A stretch of 64,000 bases of DNA from JBCCFK01 sp965262315 (GTDB lineage Bacteria > Actinomycetota > Acidimicrobiia > Acidimicrobiales > UBA8592), in contig CBDHFJ010000101.1 in NCBI GenBank assembly GCA_965262315.1, positions 1 to 64,000 of the forward strand. The letters run 5' to 3'. The notes below the pieces were generated by a model. That model did not search any database. It saw only the letters and a list, made by a program, of their open reading frames with translations, and was not told where the DNA came from. Position 1 is the first letter of the stretch. Every line of letters starts with the position of its first letter. Of this stretch, positions 1 through 7,671 are shown piece after piece. Position numbers and translations under genes: made by a program.

Positions 1-895
1 ACGCCTCGGCGCGGCTGCGTGAGGTGATCCACGCACCGGCGAGCACGATGATCGTGCCGAGGACGGCCCACCCGCTCAGCGATTCGTCGCGGAAGACCAC
101 ACCGAGGACCGCCGCCACGATGGGGATGAGGTAGGTCACGATCGACATCCTGACCGCACCGACGCGCCCACCCAAGGTGGCCGCAGCGATGTAGGCGAGC
201 CCGGTACCGCCGGCGCCCAGGATGGCGCAGGCGATCAAGGCACCCCAGTCGAACGACGAATCGAGCAGATCGATGATGCCGAACGGGGCCGTGAACAGGG
301 CCGCCCAGGCGAGCGCGGTCCGCAGCACGGGCAGCGACCCGTACTTCTGGGTGAGCGGCGTGTTCATGTTTGCCGCGACGCCGTAGGACATGACGGCCAG
401 CAGCACCAGGCCGACGCCCAGGGCATTGGTGTCGCCGGTGGTGGCGGTGGGGATGCCGATGCACAGGATGCCCGCCACGCCGACGAGCACGCCGAGCGCC
501 TGTCTCCGCACGATGGTGGCGCCGAACACCACGACGCCGACCACCAGGGTCATGATCGGCATCGCCGAGTTCAACATGCCGGTCACCGACGAGTCGATCC
601 ACTGCTGGGCCAGCGGGAACATGGTGAACGGGAACGCCATCCACACCACGCCGAGGCCGACCACGGTGGGGCGATCGGCGGCGTGGATGGGCCGTCGGGA
701 CGCCGGGATCGCCGCCAGGGTGATGGCGCCGAACGATGCCCGCAGCCAGGTGACCAGCCCCGGCTCGAAGTCGTCGAGCGCGATGTCCATGAGCAGGAAG
801 CTCGACCCCCAGATGCCCGCTGCGATGGTGAGCAGCGCCCAGTCCAGCGGTTCGAACGAGCGCGCCTCGGCGGACGTGGTGGTGCTCGTGGTCAT
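1..895 (-). CDS. EamA/DMT-family drug/metabolite exporter (3' end cut by window edge)
   Basis: Reading the minus strand from an ATG at 895 gives 298 uninterrupted codons to the window edge, nearly the usual 290-310 residue length of EamA transporters. The protein is almost entirely hydrophobic, with about ten membrane segments in two repeated halves. The first helix carries the IWGSSF motif at the start of the EamA repeat, and the second half includes a GAGGTGLAY loop. Such inner-membrane carriers export small metabolites; the substrate cannot be told. The next gene (974-1987) is on the same strand upstream with about 80 bp between them, so co-transcription is possible but not shown. Confidence 0.85.
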   Translation of the reverse strand, partial: MTTSTTTSAEARSFEPLDWALLTIAAGIWGSSFLLMDIALDDFEPGLVTWLRASFGAITLAAIPASRRPIHAADRPTVVGLGVVWMAFPFTMFPLAQQWIDSSVTGMLNSAMPIMTLVVGVVVFGATIVRRQALGVLVGVAGILCIGIPTATTGDTNALGVGLVLLAVMSYGVAANMNTPLTQKYGSLPVLRTALAWAALFTAPFGIIDLLDSSFDWGALIACAILGAGGTGLAYIAAATLGGRVGAVRMSIVTYLIPIVAAVLGVVFRDESLSGWAVLGTIIVLAGAWITSRSRAEA

Positions 896-973
896 CGAGG
901 CGTACGGGGGCTGGCCATGACGTCACGCTAACGGCGCGACGCGAAGATCCCCGGCGGTTTTCGGCCGTCGAGG

Positions 974-1987
974 TCAGCCGGCGAGACGGGCTCGGACGGC
1001 GGGGAGCACCTCGGTGGCGAGGCGTTCGATGTTCGTTGCCATGAAGGCCGGATCGACTCCCGGCGGGAGACCGGACGTGGCGATGTCGGTGATCCCGAAG
1101 CGGGTCACGAAGTCCACGATCTCGTCCACGCATTCGTCGACGGTGCCCATGAAGGCGTGTTGCGGGATGCCGCCCGACTCGCGCCACCCGTACTCGTCGG
1201 GCGTCTCGCTCATGAACGAGTCGTAGACCGCCATGCGAAAGCGTTCGGCCTGGCGGACGACCGGCCAGTCGGCTGTCCGGTCGTCCGTCACGTAGAACGA
1301 GCGGATGATGCCCACCCGCTTGTCGGTGGGGTCCCCGCCGGCGGCTCGGACGGCGTCACGCCATGGCTCGAGGACCACATCGGGGTGGCCCTGGGGGAGC
1401 AGATGGGTCCCGAAGCGGGCCGCTCGTTCCGCTCCCGCCGCGCTCATCGCCGCGATCCACAGCGGCGGACCGCCGACCTGGACCGGCTTCGGGTGCACAT
1501 CCACCCCGCGCAGCCGGTATCGGCGGCCTTCGTAGTCGAACGGTCCGTCGCCCCAGGCCAGGCGCAGGATGTCGATGCCTTCCTCGGTCATCGAGACCCG
1601 GTTCTTCAACGGAACCCCGAACGCCTCGAACTCCGACGGCACGTACCCCATGCCGATGCCGAGCTCCATACGTCCGTTCGAGAGGTGATCCAGCACCGCC
1701 AGCTCCTCGGCCAACCGGATCGGGTGGTAGAGCGGCAGGAGGGCGATGTCGTTCGAGATGCGGATCCGTTCGGTGCGGGCCGCGATCGCACCAGCGAGGG
1801 GTTGGAAGGCCGGGAGGTAGCCGTCGGCGAGGAAGTGATGCTCGGTGAACCAGACGTGGTCGAGTCCGAGCTGGTCTGCGAGGACCGCCTGTTCCACGGT
1901 CGCTGTATAGACGTCGGTCATGGAGAGCGTGCTGTCGGGTGTGCGGCGACAGTCGTACATCACGCCGAAGCGGAGCTGCGGGGTCAC
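974..1987 (-). CDS. LLM-class flavin/F420-dependent oxidoreductase
   Basis: A 337-residue luciferase-like monooxygenase (TIM-barrel) protein. It starts with a short beta strand (LRFGVMYD), and then shows the LGLDHVWFTEHHF strand-loop and the GRMELGIGMGYVPSEFEAFG segment typical of the family's cofactor pocket. The FTEHH motif is more typical of the FMN-using bacterial luciferase branch than of the strict F420 branch, so the cofactor is uncertain. It is divergent from the crotonase gene at 2029, with about 40 bp between the starts. The substrate is unknown. Confidence 0.85.
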   Translation of the reverse strand: MTPQLRFGVMYDCRRTPDSTLSMTDVYTATVEQAVLADQLGLDHVWFTEHHFLADGYLPAFQPLAGAIAARTERIRISNDIALLPLYHPIRLAEELAVLDHLSNGRMELGIGMGYVPSEFEAFGVPLKNRVSMTEEGIDILRLAWGDGPFDYEGRRYRLRGVDVHPKPVQVGGPPLWIAAMSAAGAERAARFGTHLLPQGHPDVVLEPWRDAVRAAGGDPTDKRVGIIRSFYVTDDRTADWPVVRQAERFRMAVYDSFMSETPDEYGWRESGGIPQHAFMGTVDECVDEIVDFVTRFGITDIATSGLPPGVDPAFMATNIERLATEVLPAVRARLAG

Positions 1988-2028
1988 CGAACGAGCGTAG
2001 GCCGCGGCCCGGGTGGCAAGCTGCGGCC

Positions 2029-2856
2029 ATGACCACTGCGACCACCAACGATGCCGATCCCGTCCTCGCGTCGTCCCCTGCCCCCGGGGTGACCCAGCTC
2101 ACGCTGAACCGGCCCGACCAGCTCAACGCGATGACCTACGAGTTGATCTCGCGGCTCCACGAGCGCCTCGACGAGGTGGACCGCGACCACGACTGTCGGG
2201 CGGTGATCCTCACCGGCGCCGGTCGGGGGTTCTGTGCCGGCCTCGACCTCAACGGCTTCGGCGTGGTCCCCGGCAACGAGGACTTCGGGCGCCCCCAGGC
2301 GGGGATGGCCACCCAGCAGCTGATCGCCGACCTCGTGCCCCGCATGCGCGACGTCCGCCAGCCGATCATCTCGGCGGTCAACGGTGCGGCCGCGGGTGGC
2401 GGGTTCGCGCTGACCCTGGCCAGCGACATCCGGGTGGCGTCGACCTCAGCCAAGTTCGCCACTGCGTTCGTGCGGCTCGGCCTGTCCGGCTGCGACATCG
2501 GCGTGTCGTGGATGCTGCCGAGGCTGATCGGCTCGGGGCGCGCCTGGGAGCTGCTGCTGACCGGGCGAGTGTTCGACGCAGCGGAAGCCGACGACCTCGG
2601 CCTGCTCACCCGGGTCGTGGAACCCGACGACCTGCTCGACACGGCGCTGCACTTCGCCGGGCTGATCGCCGGCAACTCACCGTTCGGGGTGTGGATGACC
2701 AAGGAAGTGATGTGGTCGAACCTCGAAATCCCGTCGCTGCGCGCCGGCATCGACATCGAGAACCGCACCCAGATCATGGCCAGCGGCACCGAGGACAGCC
2801 GCGCCGCGATGGGTGGCTTCCTGAAGGGCGAGACGCCCGACTGGCAGAACCGCTGA
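2029..2856 (+). CDS. Enoyl-CoA hydratase/isomerase (crotonase) family protein
   Basis: A 275-residue crotonase. The ATG at 2029 is chosen because upstream in-frame codons overlap the divergent LLM gene and have no family similarity. Both oxyanion-hole segments are visible: AGRGFCAGLDL near residue 65 and NGAAAGGGFALTLASDIR near residue 120. The usual catalytic Glu of hydratases is not seen in FVRLGLSGCDIGVSWMLPR, where Asp sits in the pocket region; this sequence pattern is shared by many actinobacterial EchA paralogues, so the exact reaction (hydratase, isomerase or hydrolase) cannot be given. Confidence 0.85.
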   Translation: MTTATTNDADPVLASSPAPGVTQLTLNRPDQLNAMTYELISRLHERLDEVDRDHDCRAVILTGAGRGFCAGLDLNGFGVVPGNEDFGRPQAGMATQQLIADLVPRMRDVRQPIISAVNGAAAGGGFALTLASDIRVASTSAKFATAFVRLGLSGCDIGVSWMLPRLIGSGRAWELLLTGRVFDAAEADDLGLLTRVVEPDDLLDTALHFAGLIAGNSPFGVWMTKEVMWSNLEIPSLRAGIDIENRTQIMASGTEDSRAAMGGFLKGETPDWQNR

Positions 2857-2892
2857 CGGGTCGGCCAGGCGCTCGGCGGACGGGTCGGCCGG

Positions 2893-3411
2893 TCACCGGG
2901 TCAGCAGTTCAACGCAGCGGTCGGCGGCTGTCGCCGCTCGTTCGTTGAGCATGTCGGTGGTGGCGGAGCTGATCGGATGCGGGATCACCACGAACGGGTA
3001 GTCCTCCGCTCCCAACGTGCGAGCCATCAGCTCGGCGGCGCTCACGAACGCCTCGGTCATGATGCCGACCGACGGCAGGCCGAGGCGTTCCCCGGACACG
3101 GCGTCGTGCAGACTGCACGACGAGCAGCTGCCTCAATCGCCGATCCCGGCGACCAGGGCGTTCCACTGCTTGGCCCGGTCGAGGATGTCGTCGCCTGCGG
3201 GTGCGCTGTAGTTGGGCTTGGTGACCCGCTCGACCTCGCCCACACCGCGGGCGCGGAGCTCGGCCTCGAGGGCGTCGAAGAAGGGTCGGGTGCCCTGCTT
3301 GCCGTTGGAGATGATGCCCACGGTGACGCCGGACAGGTCGGGGAGGCGGTCGGCCAGCTCGGTGACCTCCACGACCTCCTCGTGGCTCGGGTTCAGGATC
3401 TGCAGACTCAC
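2893..3411 (-). CDS. UGSC-type selenoprotein with in-frame UGA (Sec) at codon 93
   Basis: Two ORFs in one frame, 92 codons (3411-3136) and a 3' part ending at 2893, are separated only by one TGA at 3133-3135. Translation through it gives a 172-residue protein with the sequence GIGD-U-GSCSSC, the Sec-Gly-Ser-Cys motif that names the UGSC (seleno)protein family. A perfect 9-bp hairpin lies 11-31 nt after the UGA, where bacterial SECIS elements occur. The N-terminal half has GVTVGIISNGKQGTRPFFDAL, like a Rossmann-type start. The GTG start at 3411 overlaps the TGA stop of the upstream gene (GTGA), so translation is coupled. Without Sec insertion the product would be a 92-residue fragment lacking the redox centre. 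The family function is not established; Sec93, Cys96 and Cys99 suggest thiol/selenol redox chemistry (inference). The sel genes needed are not in this window. Confidence 0.88.
3102..3122 (-). promoter_or_regulatory. Putative bacterial SECIS hairpin
   Basis: Read on the minus strand, the segment is a perfect stem CGTCGTGCA / TGCACGACG closing a GUC loop. It begins 11 nt after the UGA and its loop sits at +20 to +22, inside the roughly 16-37 nt window known for bacterial SECIS loops. A G followed by U in the apical loop matches the known SelB-binding feature. It is fully inside the coding sequence. Confidence 0.75.
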
Positions 3412-4457
3412 GGCACCTCACAGTCGACGCAGGCACCGATGGCGACCGTGACCGCCCGGCTCTTGTGGCCGAGCCACGGTGGGATCACCATGCCGAACCC
3501 GCCGGCCGGACCGCCGGCGGCGATGACCAGCACGTGGTCCGGGTCGGGGAGTGCGGCGTATTCACGATCGCCCTTGTCCTGGACGACGGCGCCCTTGCCG
3601 ACGTCGGCCCACTCGCGGCGGTGGATGCGCGCGTTCTCGTACACGTACTGACGGATGTCGGCCTTGGACCACCCCGCGGCCTCGAAGTGGATGCGCAGCT
3701 GTGGCGGGATCACCACGGCATAGTTGCCCGGCCAGATGGAGTAGTGCCGCATGTTGGCCTTGATCTCGGCGCAGTACGTGTCGAGGATCTGCTCGGGTTC
3801 GGTGGTCCACTCGTTCATGATCTGGCGGGGCGACATGGCTGCCATCACCGTGACGGCCGAGACATGAGGGTCGCCGAGGCGTTCGCCGGCCAGCGACGGC
3901 CAGGGCGAGTTGTCCTCGTCCTCGACGATGCAGAAGCTCACCTTGCCCGGGTGCCCGAACGTCGAGCGGTCGATGTCACCGGGGCGCACGTCCATGAGGT
4001 TGATCAGGATGAGGCGGACGGCTCGGCCGATGACGGTGCTCGCACGGTCGCTGGGCCCGACGGCGTTGAACGTGCCGTCCATGCCCAACTCGTTTCGAAT
4101 GGGGCCGTTGACCACCACGAGCACGGCCGACCCGCCGGTGCTGGCGGTGGCACCGTGGCACAGGAACGGCTCCTGCAGCATGGCGGTCACCGCGGTGACC
4201 ACGACGGGAAAGTGCTCCGGCAGACAGCCCGCCATCACGGCGTTGATCGCCACCTTCTCGGCGGTGATGCGGCGCGGGCGGACCGGCTCGATGCCGATCA
4301 GGTGGTCGGCGGGGAGCCCGGCCCAATCGAGGCAGGCTTGCACCGCGTCGGCCGTGGGCGGGACGACGGGAAGGCCGTCGGTCCAGCCTCGACGGTGGAA
4401 CAACTCCTGTGCCGCGTAGATGTCGTCGACCTCGATCGATTCCGAGAGGAGCGTCAC
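3408..4457 (-). CDS. Conserved partner gene of the UGSC selenoprotein, unknown function
   Basis: A 349-residue protein without a family I can name. The GTG at 4457 is preferred, because more upstream codons would run into the preceding gene that ends at 4468. The N-terminus has GWTDGLPVVPPTADAVQACL, a pattern I associate with neighbours of UGSC proteins (from memory, not searched). It contains several glycine-rich strands, no signal peptide and no clear membrane helix. The last residues carry a C-x-x-C pair (CVDC, residues 343-346), attractive as a redox partner for the Sec protein. Its stop codon overlaps the GTG start of the selenoprotein gene, so the two are probably made in fixed ratio. 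Confidence 0.8.
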   Translation of the reverse strand: MTLLSESIEVDDIYAAQELFHRRGWTDGLPVVPPTADAVQACLDWAGLPADHLIGIEPVRPRRITAEKVAINAVMAGCLPEHFPVVVTAVTAMLQEPFLCHGATASTGGSAVLVVVNGPIRNELGMDGTFNAVGPSDRASTVIGRAVRLILINLMDVRPGDIDRSTFGHPGKVSFCIVEDEDNSPWPSLAGERLGDPHVSAVTVMAAMSPRQIMNEWTTEPEQILDTYCAEIKANMRHYSIWPGNYAVVIPPQLRIHFEAAGWSKADIRQYVYENARIHRREWADVGKGAVVQDKGDREYAALPDPDHVLVIAAGGPAGGFGMVIPPWLGHKSRAVTVAIGACVDCEVP

Positions 4458-4467
4458 GCGGGTGAGG

Positions 4468-4809
4468 CTACTCGGGGCACACCGCGACGTTCTGGGTAGC
4501 GGGCGCACAGGTGTCGTCGTCGATGATCACGAGTCCGACGATCAGCGCGGCGACCAGACCGACGACTCCGAGGCCCATCGCGATGGCCGGCAGGACCTTC
4601 GAGGCGCCGACACGGCGCGCCTCCATCAGGGCGTACAAGCCGCAGAAGAGCGCAGCGAGCGAGAAGATGCCACCCAGCCAGATCAGGCCGGCGACGATCC
4701 CGATGACGGCCCACCGCCGGCTCGTGCGGGCGCGTTGCGCATCCGCGCGTTCGGGCACGGGCGACCGGAATGCACCGTGCAGCGTGTTGTGGTCGTCGAG
4801 CAGTCCCAC
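4468..4809 (-). CDS. Small two-helix membrane protein (DUF4190-like)
   Basis: A 113-residue protein with a charged N-terminal third, then two hydrophobic segments (about 32-58 and 70-97: AVIGIVAGLIWLGGIFSLAA and IAMGLGVVGLVAALIVGLVI) and a short C-terminal tail with two cysteines. The layout of two helices joined by a short basic loop resembles DUF4190-type actinobacterial membrane proteins. It lies 10 bp upstream of the UGSC partner gene on the same strand and could be its operon leader. The function is unknown. Confidence 0.7.
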   Translation of the reverse strand: MGLLDDHNTLHGAFRSPVPERADAQRARTSRRWAVIGIVAGLIWLGGIFSLAALFCGLYALMEARRVGASKVLPAIAMGLGVVGLVAALIVGLVIIDDDTCAPATQNVAVCPE

Positions 4810-4872
4810 CAGGCAGAGCGTAGATCGGGTGTTCGTTGTTCGTGCCTGGCATCGGGTGCGAACACGTGGGGG

Positions 4873-5730
4873 TCAGCTCATCCCGGTGGTCTTGCGGAGC
4901 GCGTCGATCCTGGCGTCGAGGCTGTCGAGGCTGCCGGCGAACAGGGGCAGGATGAGTTGATCGACGCCTGCGGCTTCGTAGGCGTGGACCATGTCGCGGT
5001 CGACGTCGCGGCGGTTGGGGCTGATGTACAGCGCGATCTCGTCGCGGGTGCGACCGGCCGCTGCGAGGTGGACGTCCAGCCGCTGGAGGTGGCTCTCGAC
5101 CGCGTCGGGGGCAACGCCGTAGCCGTACCATCCCGTCCCGAAGGTTGCGACGCGGCGCAGGGCCGGCTCGCTCTCGCCGCCCACGAAGACCGGCACCGGT
5201 GACTGCACCGGCTTGGGGTTGAACTGGGCGTTGCGGATGGTGACGGTCTCGCCTTCGAAGGTCACGGGGTCGGGTCCCCAGAGCGCCTTCATCGCAGCCA
5301 TGTACTCGGTCGTGTCCTTGGCGCGGCGCTTGAAGTCCATGCCGAGCGCGTCGAACTCCTCCTCGAGCCACCCGATACCGATGCCGAAGTCGACACGGCC
5401 ACCGGACAGGTAGTCGAGGTCGGCGACCATCTTGGCCGTGTAGACGGGCTGGCGCTGCGGCACGAGACAGATGCCGGTGCCGAGGCGCAGGGTCGACGTG
5501 TGCGCCGCGACGAACGTCAGCGCGGTGAACGGGTCGAGCACACCATCGGGGTCACCGGGGAGGCGACCGTCCTTCGAGTACGGGTACGACGACTCGTAGT
5601 CGGGGAAGAACAACACGTGTTCGGGCACCCAGACCGTGGTGAACCCCGCCGCCTCGATGCGCTGGGCCGCGCCGACGATGAAGTCGATGGGTGTGTGGTG
5701 GCTGAACGCCGTGGCGATCCCGATCTCCAT
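4873..5730 (-). CDS. F420-dependent LLM-class oxidoreductase
   Basis: A 285-residue luciferase-like protein of the TIGR03619-like F420 type. Visible family segments are AAGFTTVWVPEHVLF (residues about 28-42), a loop with PDGVLDPFTALTFVAAHTS, LRLGTGICLVPQRQPVYTAK, and GRVDFGIGIGWLEEEFDALG. These build the TIM barrel that binds reduced F420. It is a single gene, followed downstream by the small membrane protein with a 63-bp gap. The substrate is unknown; such paralogues are numerous in actinobacteria that degrade xenobiotics and terpenoids. Confidence 0.88.
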   Translation of the reverse strand: MEIGIATAFSHHTPIDFIVGAAQRIEAAGFTTVWVPEHVLFFPDYESSYPYSKDGRLPGDPDGVLDPFTALTFVAAHTSTLRLGTGICLVPQRQPVYTAKMVADLDYLSGGRVDFGIGIGWLEEEFDALGMDFKRRAKDTTEYMAAMKALWGPDPVTFEGETVTIRNAQFNPKPVQSPVPVFVGGESEPALRRVATFGTGWYGYGVAPDAVESHLQRLDVHLAAAGRTRDEIALYISPNRRDVDRDMVHAYEAAGVDQLILPLFAGSLDSLDARIDALRKTTGMS

Positions 5731-5773
5731 GGCCGTCGACGCTAGACCGTCGTGGGGATCGTGACCGAGAGCG

Positions 5774-6319
5774 TCAGGCGTCCTCGGTCCAGAGTGCTCG
5801 CATCTCGTCGCGGGTGATCCGCTCGATCCCCTGGGCGTAGTTGAGAGCGTTGCGGTGGTAGAAGCGGGCGTTCCAGGCGTTGTTCTTGCTGTTGTCGCGC
5901 TCGCCGACCTGCTTGGCCGGGACGCCGGCGATGATCGAGTTGGGCGGGAACTCCTGCCCTTCCGACACGATCGCGTGGCCCGCGACGATCGAGTTCTCGC
6001 CGATCACCGATCCGTCCATCAGGGTGGAGTTGATCCCGATGAGGCACCGGTCGCCGATCTCGCAACCGTGCAACGTGACGTGGTGGGTGATCGAACAGAG
6101 CTCGCCCACGACGGTCGGTGTGCGCCCACCCACGTGCACCATGACGAAGTCCTGGATGTTGCTCTTCGCCCCGATCCGGATCTCGTGCAGCTCGGCGCGC
6201 ATCACCACGTACGGCCACACCGAGGCGCCTGGACCGATGTGCACCTTGCCGTGGATGAGTGCGGTCTCGTGGATGAAGGCCGGGTCGTCGAGCGTGACGT
6301 CGGGTCCGAGGTGGCCCAT
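5774..6319 (-). CDS. Gamma carbonic anhydrase family protein
   Basis: A 181-residue left-handed beta-helix protein with hexapeptide repeats. The three zinc-ligand positions of gamma carbonic anhydrases can be placed at His62 (VMVHVGG), His79 or His80 (SITHHVTL) and His84 (LHGCEIG). The family signature segments GPGASVWPYVVMRAEL and SIIAGVPAK are present. The length is typical of bacterial gamma-CA/YrdA proteins, which hydrate CO2 or have lost that activity; the ligands here look intact. It lies 43 bp upstream of the LLM gene at 4873-5730 on the same strand. Confidence 0.88.
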   Translation of the reverse strand: MGHLGPDVTLDDPAFIHETALIHGKVHIGPGASVWPYVVMRAELHEIRIGAKSNIQDFVMVHVGGRTPTVVGELCSITHHVTLHGCEIGDRCLIGINSTLMDGSVIGENSIVAGHAIVSEGQEFPPNSIIAGVPAKQVGERDNSKNNAWNARFYHRNALNYAQGIERITRDEMRALWTEDA

Positions 6320-6387
6320 GGATCCCCCTGGGGTGCGCTTGGTCGGGGCGATGGTAATCGCACGGTGGGTCGGCGAGACTCGGTGGC

Positions 6388-7401
6388 ATGAGTCAGGGGG
6401 CCGCTGCGCATCGCAGCTACGCCGAGCAGTCGTTGCACTACTTCAGCCGTCCACACGAACGGGTTCCCGAGGTCGACGTCGGCGGACCGGCGGCGTGGCT
6501 GGGCTCGGACTTCGCCGAGAGCGACGACTGGGTCGAGCACCTGACCGATGCCCAGGTCGGCGAGCTGGCCTCGGCCGCGCACGCGATCGTCGCCAGTGGG
6601 GTGGATCTGGAGGGGGTGACGGCGGTCGACCACCCGGTGCCCTCGCTGGCCGACGACGTCGAGCGATGGCGCGCGGAGCTGCGGGACGGCCGTGGGTTCC
6701 TCGTCGTGCGGAGGCTTCCGGTCGACCAGTGGGAGCGTCCGGTGATCGATGCCGCCTACTGGCTGCTGGGCCACCATCTCGGCGTGCCGGGTTCACAGAA
6801 CCCGCAGGGCGATCTGCTGGGACACGTCGTCGACACGGGCGAGGAGGCCACCAACCCGGCGATCCGGCGCTATCGCACGTCGGGCAACATCGACTTCCAT
6901 TGCGACGCCGCCGATGTGGTCGGCCTGTTGTGCCTGCGGCCGGCCATGGAGGGCGGGCAGAGCCGCATCGCCAGCTCGGTCACAGTGTTCGATCGGGTTC
7001 AGGCGCAGCGCCCCGACCTCGTGGCTCGGCTCTTCGAGCCGTTTCCGCTGGACCTCCGCGACGAACACAAGCCGGGAACGCCCCCGGCGGTGCCGATCGC
7101 TCCGTGTGCTTTCGACGGATCCACGCTCCGGACGTTCTGGCACTCCGAGTACTACCGGTCGGCCCCCCGCCACGACGAGGTGCCCGGCTACACCGACGAC
7201 GAGATGGCGCTGCTCGATCTCTACGACGGCATTGCGGAGACCTCAGGCGTCTTTCTCGACATGTGGCTCGAAGCAGGTGACATGCAGTTCGTGTCGAACC
7301 ACTCGGTCATCCACGCTCGGACCGCCTACGTGGATCACGCCGATCCCGAGCGAAGGCGTCACCTGCTGCGCCTCTGGCTGAGCCTCGAAGCGCCGCGATG
7401 A
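6388..7401 (+). CDS. TauD/TfdA-like Fe(II)/2-oxoglutarate dioxygenase
   Basis: A 337-residue protein with a cupin-fold 2-oxoglutarate dioxygenase core. The iron triad is visible as His171-x-Asp173 (DFHCDAADVVG) and a distal His309 (NHSVIHART), followed by the arginine-rich RRRHLLRLWLS that would hold 2-oxoglutarate. It belongs to the branch that attacks larger organic substrates and differs from the two shorter TauD genes in this window. It is divergent from the carbonic anhydrase gene. The substrate is unknown. Confidence 0.82.
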   Translation: MSQGAAAHRSYAEQSLHYFSRPHERVPEVDVGGPAAWLGSDFAESDDWVEHLTDAQVGELASAAHAIVASGVDLEGVTAVDHPVPSLADDVERWRAELRDGRGFLVVRRLPVDQWERPVIDAAYWLLGHHLGVPGSQNPQGDLLGHVVDTGEEATNPAIRRYRTSGNIDFHCDAADVVGLLCLRPAMEGGQSRIASSVTVFDRVQAQRPDLVARLFEPFPLDLRDEHKPGTPPAVPIAPCAFDGSTLRTFWHSEYYRSAPRHDEVPGYTDDEMALLDLYDGIAETSGVFLDMWLEAGDMQFVSNHSVIHARTAYVDHADPERRRHLLRLWLSLEAPR

Positions 7402-7583
7402 TCCGCCGGCTGGGAGCAACTCGCCCCCAGCCCTCGCAGTTCGTCAACCGACGGGTCGCCCGGCCTGTCGCGCTCGGTGGCTGCAGTGGCGGGGCCCACC
7501 GGGGAGGGGGCTCGCCACCGAACGTGCCGGTGGTCGGCAGGCCGACGACCCCGACCGGAGCACGGCGCGTCGCCGTTGTCGGG

Positions 7584-7589
7584 TAGCTT
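7584..7589 (+). promoter_or_regulatory. -10 box (TAGCTT) before a leaderless short ORF
   Basis: TAGCTT lies 7 nt before the ATG at 7597, the spacing expected when transcription begins at the start codon. It is one of several such boxes in the window. Confidence 0.4.
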
Positions 7590-7596
7590 CCGCCCC

Positions 7597-7671
7597 ATGA
7601 GCGACCCCTTCGACATCGACGCTCCGGGTCCGACCTCGGCGGGTACGCGACCAAGGCAGGGCCATGGCTGA
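7597..7671 (+). CDS. Possible 24-residue leader peptide ORF
   Basis: A short ORF (MSDPFDIDAPGP at its start) begins 7 nt after a TAGCTT -10 box. Its TGA overlaps the first codons of the FAD oxidoreductase gene (ATGGCTGA at 7664), an arrangement that permits coupled re-initiation. There is no similarity to a known family, and it may be only the fortuitous start of the transcript leader. Confidence 0.3.
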   Translation: MSDPFDIDAPGPTSAGTRPRQGHG

